NCBI GenBank assembly: GCA_023386555.1
Contig: JAEWJK010000004.1
Span: 62,001 to 126,000 of the forward strand
Reading direction: 5' to 3'
Length of the DNA: 64,000 nucleotides
Origin: Bacteroidota bacterium
GTDB taxonomy: Bacteria > Bacteroidota > Bacteroidia > Chitinophagales > Chitinophagaceae
Under the pieces are notes generated by a model. It was not told the DNA's origin. It saw nothing but the letters and a program-made list of their open reading frames with translations, and made no database searches. Positions 17,354-26,481 of this stretch are shown here, piece after piece (the stretch's first letter is position 1; each line of letters starts with the position of its first letter). Made by a program: the position numbers and the translations under genes.

Positions 17354-17466
17354 CAAAGCAACATTCATTTAATACTGCTGGTATCATAAACATTCCTTAT
17401 TTCTCTTGGCATCGTAATTGAAAATTTTAAGTGATAGTATTCATGAATGTTAAAACAGGAGGAAAT

Positions 17467-17760
17467 ATGCAAGATGAAATGACAAGCACAAAGACGCTAC
17501 AGAAAGGTATGAGTTCAAACGGCCATGGTGGAAGTAAACCACAACACAAAGAAGGACCTGTTGCTGAGACAATTGAAAATCAAACAGCAAAACTACCATC
17601 AGATGTTTATTTGTGGGCTTCAGTAGGTGCTATGGCAACTTCTGCAGTGCTTCAGATAATGGGACAAAGAAAAGTTAGTTTGTTCATTGGTCAGTGGGTT
17701 GCACCGATACTTATTATGGGTTTGTACAATAAAATAGTTAAGGTAGCCGGTCATGATTAA
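17467..17760 (+). CDS. Small hypothetical membrane protein
   Basis: About 97 residues. The first 50 are hydrophilic and Gly/His/Lys-rich (SSNGHGGSKPQHKEG), and the rest has two hydrophobic stretches (LWASVGAMATSAVLQIMG and VSLFIGQWVAPILIMGLY). The start at 17467 is preceded by AGGAGGAAAT, an unusually strong ribosome-binding site for this phylum; the longer frame from 17431 is less likely. A terminator follows 25 bases after the stop. Function unknown; perhaps a small stress-type membrane protein. Confidence 0.65.
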   Translation: MQDEMTSTKTLQKGMSSNGHGGSKPQHKEGPVAETIENQTAKLPSDVYLWASVGAMATSAVLQIMGQRKVSLFIGQWVAPILIMGLYNKIVKVAGHD

Positions 17761-17784
17761 ACACATATTAAAGCAATGAAAAAA

Positions 17785-17809
17785 GTCCCGTGTAAGCGGG
17801 ATTTTTTTA
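17785..17809 (+). terminator. Rho-independent terminator
   Basis: TCCCG, loop TGTAAG, CGGGA and seven Ts. It ends the small membrane-protein transcript and lies upstream of aroQ. An open frame that extends aroQ upstream through this hairpin is therefore not a credible start. Confidence 0.85.
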
Positions 17810-17838
17810 TGCCCCAACTTATTGTGTATTTTCACCCC

Positions 17839-18255
17839 ATGAAGATCGCTATCATCAATGGCCCGAATTTAAATTTACTGGGAAAGCGAGAGCCTGGCAT
17901 TTACGGCAGCCAAAGCTTTGAAGAATTTTTTGAACAATTGAAAGAACTTTTTGTGGGTGTAGAGTTAAGTTATTTTCAAAGCAATGTTGAGGGAGAGTTG
18001 ATCAATGAATTACATAGAATAGGATTTGAAGCAGATGGAGTGGTGATGAACCCTGGTGGATACACTCATACCTCTGTTGCAATTGCCGATGCTGTTGCTG
18101 CCATTACTGCTCCGGTAATAGAAGTGCACATAAGTAATATTTATGCAAGGGAAGAGTTTAGAAAACAGTCGATCGTTTCTTCTAGATGCAAAGGATCAAT
18201 TAGTGGTCTTGGATTAAAAGGTTATGAACTGGCAGTAAAATATTTTATTCAATAA
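17839..18255 (+). CDS. aroQ: 3-dehydroquinate dehydratase, type II
   Basis: Third step of the shikimate pathway. Start chosen at 17839, giving MKIAIINGPNLNLLGKREPG, the exact N-terminal signature of type II enzymes, with catalytic tyrosine in IYGSQSF. NPGGYTHTSVAIADA near residue 75 and VIEVHISN near 95 hold the active-site asparagine and histidine. 138 residues is the family norm. Only this aromatic pathway gene is present here. The HMG-CoA lyase gene starts 9 bases later. Confidence 0.95.
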   Translation: MKIAIINGPNLNLLGKREPGIYGSQSFEEFFEQLKELFVGVELSYFQSNVEGELINELHRIGFEADGVVMNPGGYTHTSVAIADAVAAITAPVIEVHISNIYAREEFRKQSIVSSRCKGSISGLGLKGYELAVKYFIQ

Positions 18256-18264
18256 ACAATTACG

Positions 18265-19110
18265 ATGACGCTTGTTGAATGTCCGAGAGATGCCATGCAG
18301 GGCTGGAAGCATTTTATTCCTACAGAACAAAAGGTACGTTACATTAATTCTTTACTGAAAGTTGGCTTTGATACTATTGATTTTGGAAGTTTCGTTTCGC
18401 CTAAAGCAATTCCGCAAATGGCAGATACAAAGGAAGTAATTAGGAATTTGGAATTAGCGGGTAGTAAGAGTAAACTTTTAGCGATCGTTGCGAATGTTCG
18501 TGGTGCAGAAGAAGCTGTTCAATATAATGAGATCACTTACCTTGGATTTCCTTTTTCCATTTCGCCAACATTTCAGATGCGAAATACAAATAGCACCATC
18601 GTAGAAAGTATTGGAAGGGTAGAAGAGATACAGAATTTATGTTTGAAGAATAATAAAAAGTTGGTTGTTTACCTGAGTATGGGTTTTGGAAATCCATATG
18701 GTGATGAATACAATGGCGATATATTATTGCAATGGGCAGATGAAATGATAAAGCGGGATATCAGGATCATTTCACTTGCAGATACAGTTGGAGTAGCTAC
18801 ACCTTCACAAATCTCATTTGCACTGAATACGCTTATTCCAAAATATCCTTCTGCAACAATCGGAGTTCATCTTCATTCCACACCGTTGAATTGGAAAGAT
18901 AAATTAGAAGCTGCTGTTACAGCCGGATGTACAAGATTTGATGGTGCATTAAAGGGAATTGGTGGTTGTCCGATGGCTCAAGATGATCTGGTCGGTAATA
19001 TGAACACAGAAATGATGATCAGTTATTTTGAAGAAAATAATTTATTGAATGGATTAAACAAAGAAGCATTAGCTGAGAGTTTGCAGATAGCTTCTGAAAT
19101 TTTTGTGTGA
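18265..19110 (+). CDS. Hydroxymethylglutaryl-CoA lyase family protein
   Basis: TIM-barrel enzyme of the HMG-CoA lyase/DRE-TIM group, which splits HMG-CoA to acetyl-CoA and acetoacetate in leucine catabolism. ECPRDAMQG near residue 4 holds the catalytic Arg-Asp pair, GVHLHSTP near 200 the metal histidines, and GIGGCPMAQDDLVGN near 232 the catalytic cysteine loop. All key residues are present. The next gene starts with an overlapping TGATG. Confidence 0.9.
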   Translation: MTLVECPRDAMQGWKHFIPTEQKVRYINSLLKVGFDTIDFGSFVSPKAIPQMADTKEVIRNLELAGSKSKLLAIVANVRGAEEAVQYNEITYLGFPFSISPTFQMRNTNSTIVESIGRVEEIQNLCLKNNKKLVVYLSMGFGNPYGDEYNGDILLQWADEMIKRDIRIISLADTVGVATPSQISFALNTLIPKYPSATIGVHLHSTPLNWKDKLEAAVTAGCTRFDGALKGIGGCPMAQDDLVGNMNTEMMISYFEENNLLNGLNKEALAESLQIASEIFV

Positions 19111-20084
19111 TGCAATTTTTTGCTCCAATAAATATCAAACCATTAGATACACCGATAAATTATCGTAATAAAATTATGTTGATCGGTTCTTGTTTTACTG
19201 AACATATCGGTAATCATTTAGCTGATGTAAAGTTTAATGTACTGCAGAACCCTAACGGAATTTTGTTTGATCCGATCAGTGTTTGCAATAGCCTGGTTTC
19301 TTACATACAGCATAGGCAATATTCTTCTCAAGATCTTTTTCAGTTGAATGAAGGCTGGCATAGCTGGCAACATCATAGCAGGTTTTCAAAGCCAAATAAA
19401 GAAGAAGCATTGCAGTTGATCAATCAATCACAAACTGCAGCTCATCAATTTTTAAAACAAACAGATTGGCTTATCATAACACTAGGTTCATCATTCGTTT
19501 ATAAGCTGGCTGAAACGAGTGAACCTGTTGCCAATTGTCATAAAGCTCAGCCTCAAACTTTTCATAAACATCTTTCCACGATTGAAGAGATTGTTACAAA
19601 GTTTGATGAAACGATACACCAGTTGTTTCAGTTCAATCATCATCTAAAGATAATCTTTACCATAAGTCCTGTAAGGCATTTAAGAGATGGAGTAGTGGAG
19701 AATAACAGGAGTAAAGCAAGATTGATAGAAGCTGTTCATCATCTTGTAAATAAATTCAACAGATTGTATTATTTCCCGGCTTATGAATTAGTGATTGATG
19801 TGCTGAGAGATTACCGCTTTTATGATGTAGATCTGGCTCATCCCAATTACGCAGCAACACAAGTTGTTCTAGAAAAATTTTTCGAAAACTGTGTAGATAC
19901 AGAGGCACAGAAGTTATCAGAAGAAATTAAGAAGCTGGTAATCGCAAGAAATCATAAACCTTTTAATGCAGATAGTTCGCAACACATGCAGTTTCTCCAG
20001 TCACAATTGGTTAAAACAAAACAGTTACAGGAACAGTTTCCTTTTTTGGATTTTAAAAGAGAGATTAAGTATTTTTCTGTCTAA
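19110..20084 (+). CDS. GSCFA domain protein
   Basis: 324 residues. KIMLIGSCFTEHIGNHLA near residue 22 is the GSCFA signature, with NPNGILFDP and WLIITLGSSFVYKL following, the blocks of a SGNH/GDSL-like hydrolase fold (Ser of GSCF, Asn of NGI, and a C-terminal DLAHPNY Asp/His pair). The substrate is unknown. The ATG at 19110 overlaps the stop of the HMG-CoA lyase gene; a GTG lies one codon upstream. Ends overlapping the convergent miaE stop by 4 bases. Confidence 0.88.
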   Translation: MQFFAPINIKPLDTPINYRNKIMLIGSCFTEHIGNHLADVKFNVLQNPNGILFDPISVCNSLVSYIQHRQYSSQDLFQLNEGWHSWQHHSRFSKPNKEEALQLINQSQTAAHQFLKQTDWLIITLGSSFVYKLAETSEPVANCHKAQPQTFHKHLSTIEEIVTKFDETIHQLFQFNHHLKIIFTISPVRHLRDGVVENNRSKARLIEAVHHLVNKFNRLYYFPAYELVIDVLRDYRFYDVDLAHPNYAATQVVLEKFFENCVDTEAQKLSEEIKKLVIARNHKPFNADSSQHMQFLQSQLVKTKQLQEQFPFLDFKREIKYFSV

Positions 20085-20689
20085 TGTATCCTATCACCTC
20101 TAACGTCTAGTTCCATCATCACTTTCGCTTCATAACTTAACCATTCAGCCCATCTTTTACGAACGGTTTCTTTATCAATATACGTTTCAGCCAGGTCAAT
20201 AAATAAAGTATAATGTCCGGCTTCACTTTCCATAAACCTCCGATAGAAATTTCTCATATATTCATCATCCAACCCTTCACTCAGTCTTTTAAATCGTTCG
20301 CAACTCCTGGCTTCGATCAAAGCCATCGTTAACATCTGGTCTAAAAAACGATCTTCTAACCTGCCACCTGTTTTTTGAAATGCCAATAATTTATTTACAT
20401 ATTCATCTTTTCGCTGTTTGCCAAGTTTCAGGTTTCGTTTGTGCAACTCGTTAAGAACAAGCCTGAAATGTCCCCACTCTTCTGTAACAATTGGGGCAAG
20501 TTCGCTCACTACTTTATCCTTTTCCGAGTATCGCTGAATCAGTGAAATACAGGTTGTGGCAGCTTTTTGTTCACAATATGCATGGTCTGTTAATATCTCT
20601 TCAAGGCTCAGGTTAGCTAAATCAACCCATCGTGGGTCTGTAGGTAATTGAAGACCAAGAATATTTTTTGTGTCTTGTGAAAGTTCCAT
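20081..20689 (-). CDS. miaE: tRNA-(ms2io6A)-hydroxylase (MiaE-like)
   Basis: Non-heme di-iron protein of the ferritin-like fold that hydroxylates ms2i6A37 in tRNA. The iron ligands appear as EILTDHAYCEQKAA, EEWGHFRLVL, LIEARSCERF and ESEAGHYTLF, i.e. repeated ExxH/E pairs. Start chosen at 20689 (MELSQDTKN); 202 residues is the usual length. It is divergent from the bioF-like gene with 58 bases between starts. Confidence 0.9.
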   Translation of the reverse strand: MELSQDTKNILGLQLPTDPRWVDLANLSLEEILTDHAYCEQKAATTCISLIQRYSEKDKVVSELAPIVTEEWGHFRLVLNELHKRNLKLGKQRKDEYVNKLLAFQKTGGRLEDRFLDQMLTMALIEARSCERFKRLSEGLDDEYMRNFYRRFMESEAGHYTLFIDLAETYIDKETVRKRWAEWLSYEAKVMMELDVRGDRIH

Positions 20690-20747
20690 TGTTATAGCAG
20701 CTTGGCAAGTTAGTTGCAAATATCTAAAACAATCCTATTGTGTGGAA

Positions 20748-21893
20748 ATGAGCTACAACGACAATTTTCTTTTAACAAGACTCGATAAACGTAAAGAGCA
20801 GAATTTTCTTCGCCAGTTATTCCTACGTGGTGACCAGATAGATTTTTGTTCAAATGATTATCTCGGCATCATTCGTAACAGGTTACTGAGAAATCGGCCT
20901 ACAGGTTTGCATACAGGTTCCAGTGGAACACGAATGTTATCCGGAAATTATCGGGTGATTGAAGAAACTGAAGAAAGAATTGCCGCATTTCATAATGCTG
21001 AGACTGCAGTGATCTTCAGTTCCGGTTATGATGCTAATCTTGGGGTGTTAGCTTCTGTTCCCCAGAAAGGAGATACCATTTTATTTGATGAATGCTGCCA
21101 CCCATCTGTAAAAGATGGTGCGAAATTATCTGCAGCACAGGCATCTACTTTTCTCCATAATGATATCAATGATCTGAAGGAAAAAATAAAACAGGGTAGT
21201 GGAAATATTTTTGTTTTTACCGAAGCTGTTTTTGATACTGATGGAAGTATTGCTCCGCTTGAAGAGTTAGCAGAATTGTGTGGTGATCATCATGCCCACC
21301 TGATTGTTAATGAATCGCATTCCATTGGAATATTTGGTGAAAAAGGAGAAGGACTTATTCATGAACTTGCTTTAGAAGATGCTGTCTTTGCAAGAATTCA
21401 TGGTTTTGGAAATGCATCTGGCTGTCATGGTGCTGTTGTATTAGGTTCTGAACAACTAAAGAATTATTTGTTGAATTTTTGTAATCAACTAACACATTCA
21501 ACTACGTTATCAGAACAAACTGTTGCCACTATTTGGGAGAGTTATAAGATACTTCCACAATTGTGGCAGGAGAGAGAACATCTAAAAACAATCATTGGCA
21601 TTTTCCAGGATGCTGATCTTCCTTTTTCAAAGATCAATTCAATAACACCGATCCAACATTTGATTGTTCCGGGTATTCAGCAGGTAAAAGACCTTGCTGA
21701 TCAAATTCGGGAATCCGGTTATGATGTACGACCAATATTTTATCCTGCTGTACCGGTAGGGGAAGAGAGATTACGAATTGTACTTCATTCATTCAATACA
21801 AGAGGTGAAGTATCGTGGTTGATACAGGCAATAAATACTGCAGTTACATCAGCCTCTAATGCTGCAAAACCTGTTCTCCAACAGCCTGGTTAA
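20748..21893 (+). CDS. KBL/BioF-like aminotransferase-fold protein lacking the PLP lysine
   Basis: 381 residues, clearly homologous to 8-amino-7-oxononanoate synthase/2-amino-3-ketobutyrate-CoA ligase: NDYLGI, HTGSSGTRMLSGN, FSSGYDANLGVL, DECCHPSVKDGA and EERLRIVLHSFNT all match. Two residues that hold the cofactor are changed. The DEAHATG block reads NESHSIG (Asp to Asn, N188), and the TFGKALGCHG block reads GFGNASGCHG (catalytic Lys to Asn, N222). The frame is intact, so this looks like a constrained pseudoenzyme rather than a decaying gene. Start chosen at 20748. Overlaps the convergent amidotransferase by 38 bases. Confidence 0.85.
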   Translation: MSYNDNFLLTRLDKRKEQNFLRQLFLRGDQIDFCSNDYLGIIRNRLLRNRPTGLHTGSSGTRMLSGNYRVIEETEERIAAFHNAETAVIFSSGYDANLGVLASVPQKGDTILFDECCHPSVKDGAKLSAAQASTFLHNDINDLKEKIKQGSGNIFVFTEAVFDTDGSIAPLEELAELCGDHHAHLIVNESHSIGIFGEKGEGLIHELALEDAVFARIHGFGNASGCHGAVVLGSEQLKNYLLNFCNQLTHSTTLSEQTVATIWESYKILPQLWQEREHLKTIIGIFQDADLPFSKINSITPIQHLIVPGIQQVKDLADQIRESGYDVRPIFYPAVPVGEERLRIVLHSFNTRGEVSWLIQAINTAVTSASNAAKPVLQQPG

Positions 21894-22695
21894 GAAAGTT
21901 CGGTAAAACATTAGCGTAAGTCCACATGATCTTAGCAGGATCTCCGAGATCTTCAATCATGCTTTTCCATTTTTCTTCACCGTGATTTTCTATCACAGTT
22001 TTCTTCTTATCCTCTCTTTGTAAATACATACTCATTCCATCAGCATCTGCTTCAGGATGAAATTGTGTGCCTACAAAATATGGATTGAAACGAACTGCCA
22101 TGATGGCTCTTTCTAAAGGAACATGTGGTCTTTCCTTCTCTAATGCAAGAATGGTAGCTCCGGATTTTATCAGCCCAACATAATTAGCTTCTATCACCTG
22201 GTAATCCCTGCTGTCCACTGCATAAAAAGGATTAGGCATAATATCAAACAAAGGTTCGTTCTCACCTTGTTCGTTCAGGTGAATTGGAAATACGCCAAAA
22301 GCTGTTGATCGTCTTTTGCAAACATTGCCAATATTATAATGCCTGCATGCTAACTGGTAGCTATGACAAATAAACAATACATATTTCTTCGGATAATTAT
22401 CAGAATTGTTATTCCAGTCCTCTATGCTTTGTAACCAGTTGAAATAAACTTTCTCCCATTCACTACCTTCACTTTCTAATGGAGAACCCGGACCACCCGA
22501 TGAAATATAAACATCATAAGAAGTATCAGGAACCTGGTGAGATAAACGTACTTCAAATTCATCAACCACCACATTGTAACCATACTTGTTAGCCCATTCA
22601 TTCAGAATTTGTCTAATGCAACGCATACCCTGGTTGGCTTCTCCGGCATACATATCAAGTATGGCAATCTTCACCGTTTTTTCATTCTTACTCAT
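21856..22695 (-). CDS. Class I glutamine amidotransferase-like protein
   Basis: 279 residues with the Cys-His-Glu triad of the GATase1 fold: ISSGGPGSPLES near 65, VLFICHSYQLACRHY near 105 with the nucleophile cysteine, and GTQFHPEADADGMS near 215 with His and Glu. Related to the glutaminase domain of GMP synthase but stand-alone, so the amination target is unknown. Start chosen at ATG 22695; a TTG three codons upstream is less likely. Convergent with the BioF-like gene and overlapping it by 38 bases. Confidence 0.82.
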   Translation of the reverse strand: MSKNEKTVKIAILDMYAGEANQGMRCIRQILNEWANKYGYNVVVDEFEVRLSHQVPDTSYDVYISSGGPGSPLESEGSEWEKVYFNWLQSIEDWNNNSDNYPKKYVLFICHSYQLACRHYNIGNVCKRRSTAFGVFPIHLNEQGENEPLFDIMPNPFYAVDSRDYQVIEANYVGLIKSGATILALEKERPHVPLERAIMAVRFNPYFVGTQFHPEADADGMSMYLQREDKKKTVIENHGEEKWKSMIEDLGDPAKIMWTYANVLPNFLNQAVGEQVLQH

Positions 22696-22798
22696 GCACG
22701 ACAAACATACAATTTTTGAGCCGTTAGGGCAGGCAACAAAATCCTAACAATTGTGGAAATAATTATGATACCAGCTTCAGCTAACTTATTGAACTTCT

Positions 22799-22822
22799 GT
22801 TGTGTCACTCACTTGTACGTTC
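22799..22822 (+). repeat. Dispersed repeat (plus orientation)
   Basis: Carries the core TTGTGTCACTCACTTGTACG, followed by TTCAGTTC. Lies 30 bases past the stop of the FtsX-like gene, in the gap before the amidotransferase start. Confidence 0.87.
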
Positions 22823-22852
22823 AGTTCATTGTGCATCAAGTTCTAACATTTA

Positions 22853-24091
22853 TTATCTAAACTGAATCGCTTTTACTGGTCGGATACTTCTAACGATTAG
22901 TGTAGGAATGATCAATGACAAAAAACAAACAATCAAAGTAGCCACACACACCAAAACTACCTGCCACCAAATAATATGAACAGGAGCTGTTGAAACATAA
23001 TATGCCGTTTCATCCAGTGTAATAAATCCCGTTGCCTGTTGGAGGAAACAAAGTCCAAGGCCAATTACCAAACCTAATCCAACTCCTGCAGCACTGATGA
23101 TCGTTGCATGGTACAGAAATATCTTTTGAATCGTCCAGTCTGTACTGCCTACTGCTTTTAATATTCCGATCATTCTTGTTCGCTCCAAAACAAGTATCAA
23201 TAAGCAGGTTATTAAATTGATCACAGCCACTACCGACATCACAATGAATATCACATTACGGTTTACATCTTGAATATTCAGCCAATCAAAAATATTCGGG
23301 TATATCTGTTTAACTGTTCTACTGATCCAGATATCAGGTAACACACCCCGTTCCATCAGGTAGTTATTAACTGTATCCATTTTCTTATAATCAGTCAGGA
23401 ATACTTCATAACCACCAATTTCATCATCTTGCCAACCACTCATTCTCCTGATCAATCTTATATCACCAATAGCAAATAGTTTGTCGTATTCTTCAATGCC
23501 TGTTTTATAAATGCCTGATACGATCAATCTTCTGAAACTGCTTCCTTGCTGCTCATTGGAAATAAAATAAACGGTCATTGTATCATTTACATTCAGCTGT
23601 AATTGCTTTGCTATTGGTTCTGACACAAGGATATTTCTGCTGTATAGCGAATCATTAAAATCCAGCCATTTTCCTTTTGTAATAAATGGCTTAAGATTGG
23701 AAAATGCATAATCTTCTTCAACACCCTTAAACAACAAGCCTTCGATATTTCTTCTTTTCTCCACTACAACCGATCTGGTACCGAAAGCCTGCACCTGTAT
23801 TACTTCGGGTAAGCTGCGTAAAGCTTTTACAACAGAATCGCTTTTGGGCATTGGCGTTTCTTCTGCAACCAAAGATTTATTCATTTCAAATCGCTGCACA
23901 CGAATATGTCCCCAGAAACTGAATACTTTTTCGCTGACCGTTCTTTGAAATCCATTAACGAAAGCCAGTGTTATGATCATTGCAGCTACACTCACAACAG
24001 TGGCAGCTATTGATAAACGAATAATGAACCTGGAAAATGATCTTTGCTTGCTAAATGCAACTCTTTCACCTATAAATCGGGAAACATTCAT
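22853..24091 (-). CDS. FtsX-like ABC transporter permease (LolC/E family)
   Basis: 412 residues with one N-terminal helix (FIIRLSIAATVVSVAAMIITLAF split by a short polar stretch), a long periplasmic domain (about 45-265), then three C-terminal helices including MSVVAVINLITCLLILVLERTRMIGILKAVGST, the FtsX motif. Such permeases release lipoproteins from the inner membrane. No ATPase gene is beside it, so it must pair with one elsewhere. Divergent from the T9SS plug-like gene. Confidence 0.9.
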   Translation of the reverse strand: MNVSRFIGERVAFSKQRSFSRFIIRLSIAATVVSVAAMIITLAFVNGFQRTVSEKVFSFWGHIRVQRFEMNKSLVAEETPMPKSDSVVKALRSLPEVIQVQAFGTRSVVVEKRRNIEGLLFKGVEEDYAFSNLKPFITKGKWLDFNDSLYSRNILVSEPIAKQLQLNVNDTMTVYFISNEQQGSSFRRLIVSGIYKTGIEEYDKLFAIGDIRLIRRMSGWQDDEIGGYEVFLTDYKKMDTVNNYLMERGVLPDIWISRTVKQIYPNIFDWLNIQDVNRNVIFIVMSVVAVINLITCLLILVLERTRMIGILKAVGSTDWTIQKIFLYHATIISAAGVGLGLVIGLGLCFLQQATGFITLDETAYYVSTAPVHIIWWQVVLVCVATLIVCFLSLIIPTLIVRSIRPVKAIQFR

Positions 24092-24189
24092 CTGCTGATC
24101 CTCATCATTTTAATGCACAAAATAAGTTAATACTCACTACTAATGTTCTATGATGAGTGATTATTGTTAGTTTAGAGAAAATTTATTGC

Positions 24190-25458
24190 ATGCGTTGGCT
24201 GATATGTTTCTTGCTGGTACCTTTTTTTTCGAATGCCCAACTACCTGACGAGATTTATCATAAAAATATTCGGACAGTAAAATTGTTCAGTAAAAACAAT
24301 CAGCTGTCGTATCCTATTATTAGCTTAGGTGCAATAGAACAATTGGAATTGCATTTTGATGATATGGATGGATATGCAAAAAGCTATTCATATACTTTTC
24401 AATTATGCGATGCAGACTGGAAACCGAATCCTTACCTGGGGCCTTTTGATTTTATTAAAGGATTTTCTCAACAAAGACTAAATCAATATCGAGTATCCTC
24501 AATTGCAACGGAAGAATATGTTCATTACCAGGCTGCGATACCTGATAAAAATTGCATGCCATCAAAAAGTGGAAACTACATTCTGAAGGTTTTTTTGAAT
24601 GGGGATACTTCAAAACTTGCTTTCACAAAAAGAATGTTGGTGGTTGATCAAAGAGCAGATATTGGTGCACAGATACAACAGCCTTTTAGTGCCCAGTTTT
24701 TCAAAACGCATCAGAAAGTTCAGTTGGTGGTGAATAAATCGAAGCTGGATATTCTTAATCCCCAACAGCAGGTAAAAACAGTGATACTGCAGAATTTTCG
24801 CTGGGATAATACAGTAAGAACAATCCAACCAACCTTTATTAAGCAATACACCTTAGAGTATAACACAGAGAATGATGCATTATTTCCTGGTGGAAAAGAG
24901 TTTCGTTGGATAGACCTCAGAAGCTTTCGTTTTAAAAGCGACAGGATAGATTCAAATGATCTTACTCAAAAGCCTTTTTACATTGTGGCTGTACCTGATG
25001 CTGAAAGAACAACTCAACGTTATTTGTTTTTTCGTGATCTGAATGGTTTTTACGAGATCACAACTACAGATCTTATTAATCCATGGTGGCAGGGAGATTA
25101 TGCCAAAGTGAAGTTTACGTTTGTGCCAACTAATAATCAGCCTTATCCTAGTAAAGAGGTTTTTATTGCAGGTGAGTTTACAGGGTATAAGATTGATAAT
25201 ACTTCAAAAATGGAATATAATGCCACTTTAGGTGTCTATGAAAAAGAACTGATCTTAAAGCAGGGCTATTACAGTTATACCTATGTAACAAAAGATGTGA
25301 ACAGCAATGTTCCTACAGTAGAACAAACAGATGGCAATTATTGGGAAACTGAAAATGATTATACGATCTTAGTTTATTATAGATCATTAAGCGGAAGACA
25401 TGATGAACTGGTTGGTTATACTACGGTCAATTCAAGGATGAATAGAACGGGATTGTAG
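24190..25458 (+). CDS. Type IX secretion plug-like protein (DUF5103)
   Basis: 422 residues starting at 24190 with a Sec signal peptide (MRWLICFLLVPFFSNAQ). DEIYHKNIRTVKLF directly after cleavage, QLELHFDDMDGYAKSYSYTF and the CDADWKPNPYLGPFDFIKGF block identify DUF5103, now known as the plug protein domain of the type IX secretion translocon, found almost only in Bacteroidota. The C-terminal half is beta-rich. It is monocistronic here. No other T9SS gene is in the window. Role by homology. Confidence 0.85.
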   Translation: MRWLICFLLVPFFSNAQLPDEIYHKNIRTVKLFSKNNQLSYPIISLGAIEQLELHFDDMDGYAKSYSYTFQLCDADWKPNPYLGPFDFIKGFSQQRLNQYRVSSIATEEYVHYQAAIPDKNCMPSKSGNYILKVFLNGDTSKLAFTKRMLVVDQRADIGAQIQQPFSAQFFKTHQKVQLVVNKSKLDILNPQQQVKTVILQNFRWDNTVRTIQPTFIKQYTLEYNTENDALFPGGKEFRWIDLRSFRFKSDRIDSNDLTQKPFYIVAVPDAERTTQRYLFFRDLNGFYEITTTDLINPWWQGDYAKVKFTFVPTNNQPYPSKEVFIAGEFTGYKIDNTSKMEYNATLGVYEKELILKQGYYSYTYVTKDVNSNVPTVEQTDGNYWETENDYTILVYYRSLSGRHDELVGYTTVNSRMNRTGL

Positions 25459-25570
25459 TTTAAGGAATTTGGAATTAGGTATTTGTATTAGAGAGTAGAA
25501 AAGAATCGACCAAATTCATATAATTAGTGAAATTCGATTCTTTAATTCGTGATATTCAAAAAATAAAAAA

Positions 25571-25670
25571 GGCAGGCTACTCACATCGCACCGCTACAAC
25601 CACCTACTCTTGCTACCTTCCGGTCCTGGGAGGTTTCAGCAGGAGCTGGTCGTGTAAGACCTGCCGGGTG
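25571..25670 (-). ncRNA. ffs: Small signal recognition particle RNA (4.5S-type)
   Basis: Read on the minus strand, the ends GGCAGGTC and GCCTGCC pair, and the central loop GGACCGGAAGGTAGCAAGAG contains the conserved GGAAGGTAGCA motif that binds Ffh. The RNA targets ribosomes making membrane proteins. A run of Ts (As at 25561-25570 on the plus strand) follows as terminator. It fills most of the 341-base gap between the T9SS plug gene and the transaldolase; the rest shows nothing recognisable. Confidence 0.93.
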
Positions 25671-25799
25671 CAAATGTAGGGTTGTGAAAGAAAGCGAACA
25701 AATCCATTTTAAAATTATCTATAGTAAAATAGTAACACCTGTCTAATTTACTAGTTCCCAATCAACCAATCCTTATCTTCGCTGCCATAATATCACTTT

Positions 25800-26450
25800 A
25801 TGAAATTTTTTATAGATACCGCCAATTTAGCACAGATCAAAGAAGCCAACGATCTTGGAATTTTAGATGGAGTTACTACCAATCCTTCTTTAATGGCTAA
25901 AGAAGGAATCAGGGGTGAAGAAGCTATTAATAATCACTATAAAGCCATTTGCGAAATTGTAGATGGCGATGTAAGTGCTGAAGTATTGACCACAGAGTTG
26001 AGCACCATCATTGAAGAAGGAAAAAAACTTGCTGCCATTCATCCTAACATCATTGTGAAAGTACCTATGATAAAAGATGGCGTAAAAGCAATCAAATGGT
26101 TTACTGATAACGGCATCAAAACCAATTGTACTCTGGTGTTTTCTGCCGGACAGGCAATACTTGCTGCAAAAGCAGGAGCATCTTATGTATCTCCATTTAT
26201 TGGTAGAATTGATGATAGTGGCTGGAATGGTGTTCAATTAATTGAGCAAATAGCACAGATATATGCTATCCAGGGATTCAAGACAGAAATTCTTGCAGCA
26301 TCTATTAGAACAGCTAATCATATTGTTCAGTGTGCAGAAGCCGGTGCTGATGTTTGTACCTGTCCGTTAGATTCTATTCTTGGATTATTAAAACATCCAT
26401 TAACTGATATTGGTCTTGCAAAATTTTTAGAAGACGCTAAAAAGATGTAA
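25800..26450 (+). CDS. Transaldolase / fructose-6-phosphate aldolase family protein
   Basis: 216-residue short form of the transaldolase family. FIDTANLAQIKEA at the N-terminus, GVTTNPSLMAKE near 26, and IIVKVPM with the Schiff-base lysine K87 define it. SPFIGRIDDSG and AASIRTANH are further active-site blocks. Length fits both fructose-6-phosphate aldolase and small transaldolase (TalC); the residues seen here do not decide between them. A bidirectional terminator follows. Confidence 0.92.
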   Translation: MKFFIDTANLAQIKEANDLGILDGVTTNPSLMAKEGIRGEEAINNHYKAICEIVDGDVSAEVLTTELSTIIEEGKKLAAIHPNIIVKVPMIKDGVKAIKWFTDNGIKTNCTLVFSAGQAILAAKAGASYVSPFIGRIDDSGWNGVQLIEQIAQIYAIQGFKTEILAASIRTANHIVQCAEAGADVCTCPLDSILGLLKHPLTDIGLAKFLEDAKKM

Positions 26451-26453
26451 AAT

Positions 26454-26480
26454 AAAAACCCTCAGCTTTGAGGGTTTTTT
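26454..26480. terminator. Bidirectional terminator between convergent genes
   Basis: AAAAACCCTC, loop AGCTTT, GAGGGTTTTTT. A-run and T-run on both sides let it serve the transaldolase gene on the plus strand and the hypothetical gene on the minus strand. Confidence 0.92.
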
Positions 26481-26481
26481 G

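Noticed and set aside
16868..17368. Long form of the response regulator
   Set aside because: The extra N-terminal residues translate a dispersed-repeat copy; homologous receiver domains start at the later ATG.
17776..17838. Upstream extension of aroQ
   Set aside because: It crosses a strong terminator at 17785; the start at 17839 gives the exact family N-terminus.
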